64,000 bases of DNA from Zygnema cylindricum. Lineage: Eukaryota; Streptophyta; Zygnematophyceae; Zygnematales; Zygnemataceae. Shown here piece after piece: positions 46,680 to 60,075 of the stretch (positions are counted from its first letter, which is position 1; every line of letters begins with the position of its first letter). The notes below the pieces were generated by a model. It worked only from the letters and a program-made list of their open reading frames with translations, ran no database searches and had not been told where the DNA came from. The translations under genes and the position numbers were made by a program. Location: contig JBBHKE010002220.1 of NCBI GenBank assembly GCA_037447655.1, forward strand, positions 31,460-95,459, given 5' to 3'.

Positions 46680-47098
46680 GGGTGGACATTACGGTACTCT
46701 ATTTAAGGTAAAGTTTAATTAGCGTTTTTAATTATAATATAGGTTCGTTTTAAATAGTGTGGAGTACGGACGTTGTCAGACCGTGCAAAATTGTACTTTA
46801 TTAAGTAATAAAGTACAAATAATGATTTAATACAGGCCGTTATCATGTAACTGCGTTTTACCAGACCGCGCAGTGCAAACGTCATAGTGACGATAAGCTG
46901 TACGTTTTGCCAAATTCTATAAATACCTTATTTACAGTAGAGGATATTAGCGTGCCAAATTAGAGTACTTAAATAAATTAGAGTAAACTTCATAGATGAA
47001 AAAGCTCTATCACATAAATTAGCGTTAATTACTCTATTTTATTTTTGTAGTTTTTGTACTCTAAATTTTTCATTACTCTAGTTACGATTCGCGGTGTA
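46680..47098. mobile_element. TA-type MITE E20, left end decayed
   Basis: The right end ACTCTAGTTACGATTCGCGGTGTA is typical. The interior has AATTAGCG, GTGTGGAGTACGG and TCAGACCGT blocks as in E3/E5. No clean left end was found. Confidence 0.5.
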
Positions 47099-47501
47099 GT
47101 GTACAAAGGTATGTCGTTGGTCTTTTACTGTGGCACCGTTTATTTTCACATGGAACTTCGGATGCATCATGCCACATGTGAGTCGTTTAGTCCAACTAGC
47201 CCTATTCAACGTTGATCGTTCACATATGTCACCACATAGCTATCCAGCTTTGTCATTCACAAGGGTTGAGAGAGGTAACGTCACATCCCTGAACGACTGT
47301 TTAAAGCAAAGGCCTTCCTGCCGAAATTTCTTCTAAGTTCATTTTCGTCTCGGGTGATACGTCATGAGTTAACCTGGTTTAGTTTCTTGCTCTATCTTGT
47401 TTTCTGTCCAGCAACAGAAGGGTTAATATCTGAGGCAAGAATTTTATCTGTAGCAAGAAGCAAAGAATTATAATCCTGCAAGGCTTTTCTCGTAGGCAGC
47501 C
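47099..47501 (+). promoter_or_regulatory. DCP5 upstream region / 5' UTR
   Basis: This is the 400 bases between the last transposon remnant and the DCP5 start codon. An ACGTCA motif lies near 47360. A short 5' leader is likely, but its start cannot be placed. Either the promoter is compact or it extends into transposon-derived DNA. Confidence 0.4.
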
Positions 47502-50500
47502 ATGGCGGAGGGAGGCGGCGGTTCCTCCGCTGCTGACTCTTACATAGGTAGTCTTATCAGTTTGACATCCAAGAGTGAGATTCGTTATGAAGGAACACTG
47601 TACACTGTGGATACGGAGCAGGCTAACATCGCCCTGGCAAACGGTACGCACTAGTGTTTAACAAAAAAAAGTGTGTACCGTTTTAGGGTTTGTGCATGGA
47701 ATCCTTCAATTTCCTGTGGTTTGTCTTCATTTGGCCATCTTGTGTATCTTTTGGTTCTAGATTTGAAGACATTTTGAGTTGGCCATTGTATTGAGTTCCT
47801 GATTGATAGACTCGTATATTGGGGCATTAATTTGATGTATTGCACGACGACTGAGATAAAAAAACTTGGTTTTTGTCAAATCCATTTTCATATTGTGTTC
47901 TGAAGCAAAATGTGATAAGTTGAATTAGTTATGTAAAGTCAATTGTTTCTTCATATCTAAGCTGTTTTGTTCAAAGTCGAAACTTTTGGATGGAAAAATT
48001 GTTAAAGTTTTAGCGAAAATGTCTGACCAGAATAGAACAGAATCGAACGAAACTGAAGTGAATCGAGCTGAACTGAGTCGAACTGAATCGAACTGATACT
48101 GGTTTGAGAATCTGCAGTGCGCTCCTTTGGTACCGAGGGAAGGAAAAAGGATGGACCGCAGATACCACCAAGTGAAAAGGTGTATGATTACATCATTTTT
48201 CGTGGTTCTGATATAAAGGTACCCTGCAACCTCTGCATTAATGTTTGCATGGACAGGGAGGGGGAGAGGGAGGGAAGGCCTATTGTTTGATGGAGATGGA
48301 GGGGAAGACGGAGAAAACGAGTGAAAGTGAGAAAGGGAGTGGGAGTTGGAGTGTGGAGGAAGAAGAAAAGGGAGGGGGGTCCGGGGAAGGAGGGAAAGAT
48401 ATAATGAAGTGAAATTGTAAACCGGAACGGGAGAATTTTCTCCAGATTGGCTGGTTGCTGGTAGTTAGTAAACTGGATACATACTAAATTTGTGATGAAC
48501 GATCGGAAGCATTCTCATTTTAGCAAAGTCAATTGCACTTTAAGTTGGAGAAGTTTGGTAGTCAGTGTGTTTTATTTTTATTTTTTTGTGAGGATTTTGT
48601 GGTTTGATGTTGGATGAGTGATCATGTGTGTGTATATGTTCCTTCTTTATGACAAATCCCGTGTCTTGAGGCATATTTGACAATGCTAATTTAAAGTTTT
48701 ATGCATTTGAACAGGACTTGCAAGTTAAATCTTCTCCTCCTCCACAACAGCCAGTAGTAACCGATCCTGCCATTGTGACACAGGTAATCTGACTTTTTAA
48801 ATTAGCCTAAATCACAAGATGAAATGAAATTCATTTTGTTTATCTACATTTTTTTTTTGTCCTGCTTCGTGTATTATTGCAACCCAATTGAAAGTTTTTG
48901 GACTTGTTTTTGGACGGGATTTTTGCCATAAGGCTGGCTTGTCTTTACTGGCGTTACCTTGAACACCTTTCCGATAAATGTTGTTCGGAACTTTTCTTGG
49001 ACTAGCTGAAGTTACCTTTTCATCAGTTTAGCCTTCCTCTGGTTATTCCAGAATTGACGCCATTGTTAGTTAGTTCTTTCCGAGCCAATTTTTTTGGCTG
49101 GTATGTTTGTTAGGGGTTACAGGTTTATTACACATGCAATTTCTCGCCAGTGATCGCAGTAGTTGTACAGTGTAGTGTATGATTCTTACAATTTTGTGTA
49201 TGACTACTGTGATTACAGGGCAGTGAGACCAGTATTTGCTGCAATATGTGTACTGTTAATGTATTCGATGCTCTTTTGCAGTGCATGTGGATCGATGACT
49301 GTGATACATTTCCCTTTCCATTTGTACACTTTCAAACAATGTCAGGCATCATATGTTATTCAGTCAAGGATGGGAGGGAGAGGGAGGGAGGGAGAGGAGC
49401 ATCATCTTGTGTCACAGTAACATCATGTTTGATGCATAATCACACACAACGTTGATGTGCATATCAGTGGGTTTCGTCTCCTTCATATGCTTGGTGTTTC
49501 TATTTCACTTTTTGTCTCTGCAGTCACAGTTCTCAAATCCTCAACCTACTCCCCCACCCCCTCAAGGAGCAACTCCTGGAGGTTCTGGGCAACCACAAAG
49601 TGAAACCAATCCACCGACTCAACAACAGTACAGTGCTATTCCTCCTCCGGCAGCTTTTCGTCCTAACATGCCTCCCCAACCAATGTACCAATCCCCACCT
49701 CCTTTATCTGGCATGTGGGCTCCTCCTCCTGTGGGCCCTGCCCCTCCAGGCAGTTTGGGTGTTCCTCCCCCATTATATTGGCATGGCTATTACAGAGGAA
49801 CTCCTGGTCAGCTACCACCTGGCCAGATGCCACCTGGACCACCTGGTCCTCATTCAGTTCCCGGGCCTCATCATCATCTTCAACAGCCGTCACAGATGTT
49901 ACCACAACCTCAATCCCAGGGTCAACTACAGCAACAACAACAATCCCAACAACAGCATCAACCATTTGGAGCTTCTCTACCACCACTACCATTACCACCA
50001 CCTCCTGCCTTGGGACAACAACAACAACAACAGCCGCAGCCTCCTCCTCCTCAGTCTCAGATGCTCCCAAATGCGCCCCAACCTCAACAACTTTCACAAG
50101 GGACCCAGCAAGCACAAGACTTGTTTGGGCCTTCTTCGGCTGTAGGAGGAGTTCCTTCATCGTCTCTTGGTGTGTCATCTCAACCAGCATTGCATTCTTC
50201 TGGTGTTTTAGGGTTGACTCAGTTTGGATCACTGCCAGCCGATCGTGGCTTAAGCACTACGGTCTCAATTTTGTCTTCTAGTGCCCCTGGCATGGCACCA
50301 AGGGAAGGGCCTGGTTCTGGACAGGTTATAACCCCTCTGGCTGGAATAACCGACACAACATTAGGTACTAATGCGCCTGTTTCCCTCTCACATTCTGGTT
50401 CATCAGCAGCAGGAGGGGCTGCCTTAGTAACAGCACCATCCAGCTTAGATAGGGCAATTTCACGCCCTGGATCGGCAGGGACTACTGGACAAGCTCAGGC

Positions 50501-53500
50501 CAGTTCTGTACCTTCTTTTTCGACTGAGGTGTCTCAACCAGGATCGACTGCACCTCTTGCTCCCACTCATCTACCATTTGTCCCGGTAGTTTCCGAGGAT
50601 GCTTCTTCAAGTTCTTTCCCTAAGGCTGTAGATATTCCTCCCCTTGGAAATACACAGTTGCAATCACAGTCGCAGGCAGCAAGCTCGTCTAATTGGGAGA
50701 CATCAGCAACTTTCTCATCTGGCCCCTTGTTATCTCAATCTCAAAGGCAGCAACAACAGCCCCCTCAAAGGTCAGGTTGGGATGCTCCAATATCAGAGCC
50801 GGTTTTAGCAACTCCCCCGGTCACAGGGCCAGTGAGCACTTCACAGCCTCTTCTTCCCCTGCCTACAAGTGGACTACAGAATTCTCCTCAGGTGTGTTAT
50901 TGTGGCAAAAGGTAGCTGGTTTAAGGGAGATAATGGTGATTGTGTCGAGAGTTCCTTCAGCTCTCTGCTTTAAACGAGTGTTGATGTGTAGTAATGACCT
51001 ATCGGGATAATGGCAGTGGTATCATAATTAGCGCCGGATTTTGTCGATTTATGGCAGTGAAACATGTTTTAGTCTACCGCTTTTAGTTGCATTGGTTTCC
51101 AGGCAAATACATACATGAATGCAAGTTCTGTACTAGCTCTACTTATTCTGCTTGTAATATATGACTGGGCAGTCCAAGAGAGTTTGTCCTAAGGTGGTGC
51201 CTTCACGACGAAGGCTTTTTTTTTTTTGGGAAAATGATGTTTTGTGCTTAGGGTTATGGTGTGTCAATACTTAAACTCTGCTTATCTAGTAGCTGAACTC
51301 CATTGATTTTTGAATTGTTATTTCCTTGCAGAGAAGAAACATGGCTGGTTACACAAGTGGACGAGGTATTTCTTGGCAGGTAGGTTGTTTATGGGTTTTT
51401 TCCATGCGCTTAGTGGTATCTTCTTAGGGAGGGCATTTTTTGACTTAGAATTGTCGTCTGCACTGGCCTTTGGCAATTATGTCTGATTTATTTTACGAAT
51501 GTTTAGGAAGTTTATTCTGCTGTTTCATCAAGACTTTACTGGATATTCTGAATGACTTGCCATGTTCATGACTTTTTTGATATGTCTAATTTTAATTCAT
51601 TCTTACCATTTTCATTAATTGCAGGGTAATGGAGGTTCTGCTGGTAATTTGGGTTATGGAAGGAGAGGTGGACGTGGAAGAGGCATCCCGGGATCTGGCA
51701 GAGGTTTACAGGTGTGGTTTTTTTTCCTCGCTTGAGGAGGGCTTATTTCAGGGTTTGATGCTACATCCACTGCAGGAAAAACTTCATGTTGCTACGTTGT
51801 TTGAAAGATCAATAATGATGAGCTACATTATGATTGTGGTCACACATGTAAGCATAGTTTCGAACGTGCTTACATTTGCGGTTTTTTTTTTTTTTTTCAG
51901 CCTGGAGGAGGTGTGCAAACCTTTTCTGAGGATTTTGACTTTGAGGCGATGAATGAGAAATTCAACAAAGATGAAGTTTGGGGAGAGCTTGGAGGAGGAT
52001 CGAAAAATCAGGATTTTGAAGTGAAGGAGAAGTTGGGAGATGGTGGAGAGATTGGAGAAGAGGTGGTGGTAGATCATGAGGACGAAGGGCAAATGCCAGA
52101 CGGTGATGAAGCAGAAAATTCTGCATCAGAGAAGAAAAAGGTAGGTATCTTTCTTTGTATTATGTGAGCATTTTTCAGTGCGCCGGTCGTGGTCACTAAG
52201 TCTGCTTTTTACTATGGAAGTCTCATGTTCTTTATTTTGTAATCTTTTTCATTGACAACTACTGACCCGCTTCATATAATTAGGTTCTGACGAGGATGAC
52301 ATTGAGATTGGTTGCCCCTGGGATCAGTTGAGGCTTTGTTTGCTTCTTGTGCTGCTGTTTGGCTTTTGTTGGCTCAAGAAGAATCGCGGCATCCTTCTGT
52401 TGTATTTGCTGTAATTATCCTATTCTAATACTTGTTGCTGAAGTTTGCAGACTATGCTTTATTCGAAGGACGATTTCTTTGATGGAATTTCGTGTGACTC
52501 GCTGGATCGCGAAGCTTCAAGAATGGAACGTGGGAGCTTCTCAAACCAACGTAAGGTGGACGTAGAGGTGAGCTTGAAATCATGGTCGGGGACCTCAGTA
52601 CATTTTTTTGTTGTGAATGGTATCAAGCGAGCCTCCTTTTTTAAAACTCAAATTGCAATGGCTATTTGATCTTCAATTGGAGGGAGGTGCCACCGAAGTT
52701 ATCCAGCAGTTTTTTCTTGACCAAGGTTTATTAGGGTTCCTTGACCAAGGTTTATAAGGGTTCCTTGACCAAGGTTTATTAGGTTTTTTTTAATGGTTTG
52801 AAAGCACTTTAGGTTTTCTCAGGGTTTATTAGGAAATGGATACGAAACACTTATTACAGGTTCCAAACAAGAATACTGGATTTTTGAGGACCTGATTTTT
52901 TTTTTTGTAGATTTTGTAATTTTTAAATTCTTAGCTCAGCTAGGTAACTTATCTCTCAAACTTTTGTTTATTTCTTTCAGATTTCTGTCTCACCTTTATT
53001 TCCTGCTTACCTTCTGGCCCTTCTCTCCTGCCTCATTTTTCAGTGGCTTTTCTCTCAAATCCTTCTCCCCTTTTACATTTCAGTTTCCTACTGTTTTGGT
53101 CATACACTGTTATCTTTTTTCTCTCACTTTCTTCTCCACCGTTACAATTGCAAGTACAAATACATCGGGAGTAGATGATACATAGGGAGTAGTTGAAGAA
53201 TACATTGGGAGTAGTTGTAGTTTTGCATTTTTCTTGTTGTGGATGACTGAAGACACTTCATCTTCAGTTTAAAAAAAAAAAGAAAAAAGAAAGCCATTTT
53301 TATATCTTCCTGCTGATTTTGAAAAAAATGCAGACTTTTGGCACTGTATCTTTACGCTTCAACCGAGGTGGTCGGGGAGGTAGAGGTGGTCGACGAGGTG
53401 GGTATTCTGGAGGAGGCGGTTATTCTGGAGGAGGCGGTTATTATGGAAACAATAATCAAGGGAATCAGTATAATGATGGTTATGGAGGAGGAGGTGGGGG

Positions 53501-53753
53501 ATATGGAGGTGGTGGTGGTGGTGGCGGTTATCAAGGAGGAGGTTATCAAGGTGGTGGAGGTTATCAAGGTGGTGGTGGTGGTTATGGTCGAGGATATGGT
53601 GGACGGTACGGTTATAACAACAACACAGCACGTAACATGGGAGGAGGAAATATAACTGGTGGTTATATGGCAGATGGAATGGGTCAAACTAGAGGAGGAT
53701 ACTCTCGCAATGTCAGGCCACCAGTTAAGCCACATGCGACAGCCCTTAACTAG
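47502..53753 (+). CDS. DCP5: DCP5, LSM14/Scd6-family mRNA decapping and translation-repression factor
   Basis: This is a complete gene with exons 47502-47643, 48118-48218, 48715-48783, 49524-50891, 51332-51379, 51625-51711, 51901-52140, 52451-52567 and 53334-53753. They give 2,592 nt and 863 residues; Arabidopsis DCP5 has about 610. DCP5 works in P-bodies with DCP1/DCP2, repressing translation and promoting decapping. Domains in order are an LSm14 domain (about 12-85; [35 protein letters not shown]), a long P/Q- and S-rich region (about 90-560, in one exon), an RGG patch ([11 protein letters not shown]), and a DFDF box ([20 protein letters not shown]). An FFD box ([18 protein letters not shown]) and a TFG box spanning the last splice ([17 protein letters not shown]) follow, and the protein ends in a G/Y/R-rich RGG tail. 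All family boxes are intact. The ATG follows a typical leader and stands just before [16 protein letters not shown], matching plant orthologues. The extra length lies in the P/Q region and the glycine tail. Intron 1 has a short (A)ACTGAATCG repeat at about 48030-48105. Confidence 0.95.
52714..52787 (+). repeat. 24-bp tandem repeat in DCP5 intron 8
   Basis: There are three units of TTCCTTGACCAAGGTTTATT plus AGGG with few differences. The core CCTTGACCAAGG is itself a near-palindrome, so each unit could fold into a small hairpin. Confidence 0.85.
53160..53221 (+). repeat. About 20-bp degenerate repeat in DCP5 intron 8
   Basis: There are three units of TACATxGGGAGTAGTTGxAGA. They lie about 110 bases upstream of the last exon and show no sign of coding. 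Confidence 0.7.
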
Positions 53754-56732
53754 GGTTTTTGGACAGTGTTTTGGGATTAGGGTTTCTTGCAAAATTGCGG
53801 GGGGAATCCCCGAAACATCTTGTTGGAAACGACAGGAATGTCACCTGCCTGGGAAGCAAAGTGGCATGTAAACAGGGAAATACTGACAATTCGAGGAAGA
53901 TAAGGCTGTTGGTAAGAAAAAATGGGCTAAATTGAGCTATGGGAAATGGACCACTGGGAGCAGGTGGGCTTAGGAGTGTCTGATGGCTTTTATAGATTTA
54001 CCATCATTTTGGCTCTGCATGAGTGGGGAATAGCGGAAATGTGGGATAGAAAAGACAGGGAAAATAGACACTAATACCAGCAAGTTGGGATGGTGGTATT
54101 TACGGGAGATCATGATGGTGTATAGAAATTTTGGAGACTAACAGAACTGGGTTTTGGATATCCTTTGTGAAGAAAAGGGCTGTGTAATCTGGTCTCCATG
54201 CTGCTCTTTGTGGTCACCCTGTGTTAGAAAAACTCATGGTGGGTAAAAAAATGATAGCATTTGGTTCCAGAGGGAAAAATGGGGTATTGCTGATTTTGTG
54301 GGATGTTTCAATACGGAATCCTGTTGTTGGTAATCGTGAGTCAGTAGGAGCAAACTACTGAATAGGAGCTTTAAACTTCTCCGGCCCTTTTTTCTTTCGG
54401 CAGGTCTTTATCAGGTTGTTGCCTCACATGACCAGGGTAGGAGGTCACTTTTTAGTTGTTTTTTAGTAACCAGGATGTCTAAGGATATACTCTCTGCGAG
54501 GGACTAGGGGAAGGAGGAAGGGGAAGGGGAAGGAAGGGGAGGGAGAGGCATTTACTATTGGGTCTGGGTGTATCTTCCAGTAGAGAAAGTGGTTCCACTT
54601 TACGACTTTGTAGAATCTTCTTAACAACGTTTTAAAGTCAGGTGTAAAGGAGTCGGGGCAATTTTGTGTTTTGCTTTGCCTTCACCACCGATTTTGGCAG
54701 GACTTTTGTGGTACATTGAAAAGTCAAGGAAAGTCGAGGAAAGTCATGTAGGTTTTGGTTCTTTAACCTGTGGGGTCTCTTTGATTTTCTTGCAATTTGG
54801 AGTCATGGTGGTAAGGAACTGTCGACTTTTTTGTATACATGTCTCAAACATTCAGTTGAAAGAATCAGACTGTCCCGTTTTACTGTTTCTTTCTACAAAT
54901 ATTTTCGAGGGAGTTGATGAGGGTGTCAGGGTTTATGAATGTAGTGTTCTTCTCTTATCACTTTTTTTCTTTGCGTGGGTTATATTAAAGCTCTGTGGCT
55001 GTATCCCAGCTGTATTATTTGCTTTGTTATATTTTCGGCGAAGTTTTTACCTAGTTTTTGGTTGTTTTTTGTGGAAAGTCATCTAGCTTTTCTTTTACAT
55101 TGGAAACGAAATAAGCTTTGTTTCCACACAGAAACGGATAAAGTTGGAGTACTGAGTATTGCTTGTATCGAGTACTATCAGATTTTGTACGGCTGTAAAC
55201 CTAACATTTATGTTAGCTACTGACAAAGCATTAATGGCTTTGTCGATGTTCTATTTCTGTTGTGAGATTTGTGAAAACATTAGAGCAAGTTTAAATTTAT
55301 GTCGAATCTCCTACTCAATATATCACATTTTCTCTTTTTTGTAGTATTTATGCTGGTATTCATTGTCTGGTGTACAAAGTTATCTCACCTCATATTTTTT
55401 ACGGCTATTCAGTACAGTGGGAGCCTTAAAGTAGATGATATTCTAGTGATTCACACTTAATTGATGCTCGTCTAAATTGCTTAATTAAATAGTGCTTGGT
55501 TGACGTGACAGAAGTGTTTACTCTCTGGAACTAATCTGTGCACAGCCAGGGCTCCTATACGCATATTTATTACATGCATTTTCTTCACGTGTAGTTTTTT
55601 GTCAGATTTAATAATAGTCTGTATACCTTGTATGAAAATAAGTGGTAGTAGAAAAGTGGGCCTGTTAAGTGGGGAAAAAGTACAGATGGATGGTTTGTGA
55701 AAAAGGATGAGTTTCGCTAAACGGGTCCTGAAAACTGAAGGTCGGGTCGAGGGTTGCTGGTTGGTGATTGGTTTCAGTAAATTTACCCCAGTAGAAGGAA
55801 CAAGCAAGAAGGGTGGGCAGAAGCTGGAGTCTGCTGGTGTGTAATGAGCAAATATGTGGCTCGCAGTGTCCAGTAGTGCACAAGTTCGAATGTTTGTCTT
55901 CTTTGAGATTCAACCTGACAAGTGCTAGTCGCACAATCTATAGTGAATTCTCTATTTTCAGTCTACATAGGTAGGATGATTGTCAAACAATATGTGTTTT
56001 TCGGCACATAGTGGAAAAAGTAGGCAATTGCGGATGGGGCAATATCAAACTTTCAAAGGAAAAAGTCTCAATCTAACGATTGAAAAGCATTCAAGAGAAG
56101 CTGGAAGACCAAGATGTGGACAACTCAAGGAAATCTCGTGAAAAGAAAACATGACATGATGGTTTCCTTTTGACAGTTGTCACCAAATAATACAACATAA
56201 TAGAACAAATGAGTCAATTCATCTTGGTAACATAAATCAAGAATGACACCAAAGACTCTCTCCGAAAATCAAATAAAGAAACTTGAAAAAAAGGTCAAAA
56301 TCCTTTGCACTAGGAGAAGAAGAAGACTGTTAAAAACTCAAAGAACTGCGTCCTCGTGTGTTGACAGAGGGAGGAGTGGTTGATGTCTACATGAGCCATC
56401 CTTTTTTTGTTCCCACGGCCTCAGATGATTTACCATAGCGATTTTTAGTAAAGTAGGTATTTTCCTATCAAATATAAGAGTTTGTAGAGGCTCAAAAGTA
56501 TGGACTAAAGGGCTAAACCGGTTCTTAACAAAATGACAGTTCTAGAGGCTGTAAATTATTGATTGAAGGGATATATGGGAGGGGTTTCTGAATGAAGCCC
56601 CCACACGACCACGATGCGTAGTAAAAGACAAGGAAGTACAAGTGAAAAACCATAAACCCCTAAAGCTCAGGAAAGCCCACGAGCTTGATAACACTGAATT
56701 GCACACCATATATATAAAGGTAATTTTTTAGG

Positions 56733-56980
56733 GCCGACTTTATTAAAAAGCGCGATGGTAAACCATCTGAGTCCATAGGAACAAAAGGAAGTAGCATTGC
56801 TAAAACTGAAAAAACCACATGACTAGGGAATAAACAAAAAGGAAAATCAAGGACTAATGGAATACACGAAAACCCTCGAGCCTAACTACATTGAAGTGCA
56901 CACAAAAAATTAAAAGCCGCGACTTTATTAAATAGTGCGATGGTAAACCATCTGAGTCCATGGGAACAAAAAGGGCCCTC
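56733..56980. repeat. Degenerate direct duplication, period about 182 bp
   Basis: GCCG..ACTTTATTAAA and GCGATGGTAAACCATCTGAG occur near 56733-56790 and again near 56916-56970, with a diverged spacer between. It is an old tandem duplication. Confidence 0.7.
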
Positions 56981-57194
56981 AATGCTAAACGGAAAAACAA
57001 CACGTCGAGAGAATCAAACAAAAAAGATAAGCAAGGCAAAAGCAACGAACACACAAGGAAAGGGCAAGTAAAACAAAGACACCCAAAGATAAAAATCCAC
57101 CTTAAGAAAAACCCATCAAAGTGCGGATCCAAATTGACCTAACCAAACTTAACACAAAAAAGCAACCTTAAAAAGAAAAAGAACCATAAGAAAA

Positions 57195-57280
57195 TGGGAC
57201 CATTGGAAAAAATAACCATTAGACAAAGGAGCCATTGGAAAGATGGACCATTGGAAAAAGGGGCCCTTAGAAAGAGGACG
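57195..57280. repeat. About 17-bp degenerate tandem repeat
   Basis: There are five diverged units of GGACCATTGGAAAAAxx. On the minus strand the repeat gives an apparent SNGPFFQW peptide repeat, which is not taken as coding. Confidence 0.7.
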
Positions 57281-59232
57281 AGGATAGTGGGGAATAAACC
57301 AAACACTAGAAAGTAGATCCTCATGTTCACCATGGCGGGCCACCCAATCACCTCACATTAACGTGGTAAACTAGACCATAGGTCTGTCAATTCCCACTCT
57401 ATGGTCTCTCTAACGCCCTCGAGGGATGTGAGGAAAATAATCCATTGAAGAAAACAAGAGTTGGTGGTGGGATGAGTTATGATCAAAGGTAGGTGGAGAT
57501 TTGCGATCGACAAATATGAAGAGTGCATTGCACCACAGCCCACTTGGTTAGGAAGATATCGGTACATAGTGTAGGATGTCGCATTCCAAATCTTAAGCTC
57601 CAAATACATAAAGAAAAAACGGACCAATTAGAGGTTCCCATAGCCCCTTCTTGAGCCCTTTTATCACATATAAAGTCACATCCTCGTGTATGAGGGCCTA
57701 GAGGGAAGTATTAGAGAAGATAATTGTAGGAGAGCATTTGAATGTAGACTTTCATGAGCAATCCGGATCTTGAGTTTTTGGATTCCCACCAATTTGAATC
57801 ACTATATAATGCCATTTTACTTTGAGAAGAATGGTTATATTTTAGGAAACTAAAGTGGTTGCCTAAGGATAAACCTGTCTAATATACGTAAAGATGAAAA
57901 AGCATTTTTTTCAAGAAAGTAAATAGAAAATTACGTCAGAGCCCACACTATTAGATAAACGTAAGCATGGTAGTCAAATCCAGAGATTTCAAACTAAATT
58001 TATGTTAATGTTACAAGTTGTGTGTGTTAATGTCGTGAGTACTGTAAACTTTTTTGCTACCTTTAGTGTGTATTAGTTTCATGACTAGTGTAAATTTGTT
58101 TGTTATCTTTCGACGATACATGATCAAGATTCTCTATATTTTTCGTTAAAGAATCAAGACCACAATTTGAGATTACCGTCGGTAGTATAGTTTGCTCAAA
58201 TTTGGCCCAAGTTGTCGAATTAGCTCAATATCAATGAAAATTAAATAATATGTGAAGACATCTTGAATACCATTAGATGAAATGCCATCATGTTGCTACA
58301 TGAAAATATGGAAACATCTACTATAACATGCTTACAAGTAATCATAAAATTTCTATAAATTATTGTGCTTTGATCTTGCACACATACACCGCGATGTATC
58401 ATCAATCTGTAGATTAACAACATCTCTACGCACGTGTTGATTATCAACAGGTACCAAGATAGAGATTTTGGATTACCGGTAAAATGGTCTTGACGAGTAT
58501 ATTTTGCATATGTGGAGCATTTTGGTGTGAATGTTGTCGAGGCTTCTAAATCGTCATGAGAAGTAATGTGATGAGAAAAGCAATTACTATTAACAACGCT
58601 TATTTGTCATCTGAGGGAGGGAATTGTCAAATTAATATTAACCACCCTAATATTGATTCACGGGTGTAGTTATCATGTTGCCTATATTTCATAAAAAAAA
58701 TTCCAGGGGTACAAGTGTGTTTAAATTATTGTATTTTTGTACATGTCCATATCGTGGGAAAGAGTAGTAAAAAGAACAATATTGTACGAGTGAGGATTTG
58801 TATGATATATGAATTAGATATACATTTCAACAAATTAGTTCTAAGGTGTTGAAACAAATTCACCAAAAACAAAAAGAGTGATTATGGGGGAAATTTTAGC
58901 CAACGGTATACTTCTATAGTTTTTTGGACAACTCTGGCTCACTTTGATCTATTTGCAAGCCTTGCGGTAAGCTTTCCGACAAGTTACCAGCTACTCACGG
59001 AATAAGCTAAACCGTTGGTGGACAAAGTGACCCCTAAAGTCCAAGGCTAGCACCTTTGACCAGCTAAATGGAACTCTTTGCCTAGTCCGAATGTACCAAA
59101 CACTGTGCAGTTCGTTTGATGCCTAAAATGTTAAGCAGTCCATCTTCGCCGAAAAAACCCCTCAAAGCCTCATCGGACGCAACCTATCCCTTTTACATTT
59201 TTGAAATATGCACATGAGTGTCCACGGGTAAC

Positions 59233-59629
59233 TACACCGTGAATCGCTATTAGTGTTAATGTTTTTTTTTTGCCACTTAAAAAATATTTTTTTCGTACTC
59301 ACATGTCGGATTGTGGATCTGACGGTTGCAATTGAAAGGTAATATTCTCATCTTCCGATCGGCGGTCTCAAATTGAAAACTGGACAGGTGTGTACGGAGA
59401 AAAGATGTTTTAAGTGGCGAAAAAAATATTAACACTCATAGCGATCCTTCCCTTTGATAAAATCACACTCCTTTCTTTCCGCACACATATTAGATTGTTA
59501 ATCCCACGGTTTCGATGGACAGACAAGGATCATAAATGATGATTGGCGTCTCCAAACTGCGACCAGACAATGCGTGGAGTCGCGGAAAATAACGTTGATG
59601 ATTGATGCTAATAATGATACACCGTGTAC
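59233..59629. mobile_element. TA-type MITE E21 (E10 type)
   Basis: The left end is TACACCGTGAATCGCTATTA, and the first 215 bases align with E10 (37064). A degraded right end CTAATAATGATACACCGTGTA at 59629 would close a 397-bp unit. Alternatively the element ends near 59450, where the E10-like part stops. Confidence 0.6.
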
Positions 59630-59631
59630 GG

Positions 59632-59852
59632 TACACCGCTAATCGTTATTAGCGTGTAAGTTTTTTTAGCGTATACGAATAATTAGCGTGGTTTACGCTA
59701 ATTGGGAATTTGGAAATTTTCGAAGAAATCGTCTATTCTAATTAGGAATTAGGGTTTTTTTTAAATAGTGTGGATAACTCTATTTGAGAATTAAAATTAA
59801 AAAAAGCGGGACGGAATAAGCGTACACAACGCTAATAACGATTGGCGGTGTA
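59632..59852. mobile_element. TA-flanked MITE E22 (221 bp, deletion form)
   Basis: It runs from TACACCGCTAATCGTTATTA to the inverted TAACGATTGGCGGTGTA. It is nearly the same as E16 (40911) and E11 (37298), which lie about 19-22 kb away. Confidence 0.83.
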
Positions 59853-59861
59853 CAGCATAAG

Positions 59862-60075
59862 TACACCGCGAATCGTTATTAGTGTCAAAGTTTAAATAGT
59901 GTTGAAGAAAATATACAGTCATTGACGCTAATTAGGATTTTGAAAGTTAAAAAAAAAAGGTTTATGTTAATTTCGGCGTTTACGCTAATTTGGAAACAAC
60001 AAAAATGGAACATTCTCCGTACGATTGTCTATATTAATATATGTATCCGTACAAAATATTGAAAAATGTACGACG
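59862..60075. mobile_element. Truncated TA-type MITE E23 (E3/E5 type)
   Basis: The left end TACACCGCGAATCGTTATTA and the next roughly 200 bases match the right part of E3/E5 in reverse (TTTAAATAGTG, ATATGTATCCGTACAAAAT). The match stops near 60075 without a second end. Confidence 0.65.

Larger units (their letters stand above)
53754..59232. other. DCP5 3' flank and gene-free DNA
   Basis: The DCP5 3' UTR must start here, but no convincing polyadenylation signal was found close by. Beyond it lies AT-rich DNA with two weak repeat structures (56733-56980 and 57195-57280). The MITE-like end ATTGATTCACGGGTGTAG at about 58651-58668 has no partner. Open frames are short and unlike known proteins. 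Confidence 0.5.

Noticed and set aside
49663-50232. 189-codon minus-strand frame and two long plus-strand frames over 49600-50281
   Set aside because: These are alternative frames of the low-complexity P/Q exon of DCP5. Splice borders and family boxes fix the true frame.
53352-53792. Long T/I/S-rich minus-strand frame (146 codons)
   Set aside because: Shadow of the GGT/GGA-rich RGG tail of DCP5.
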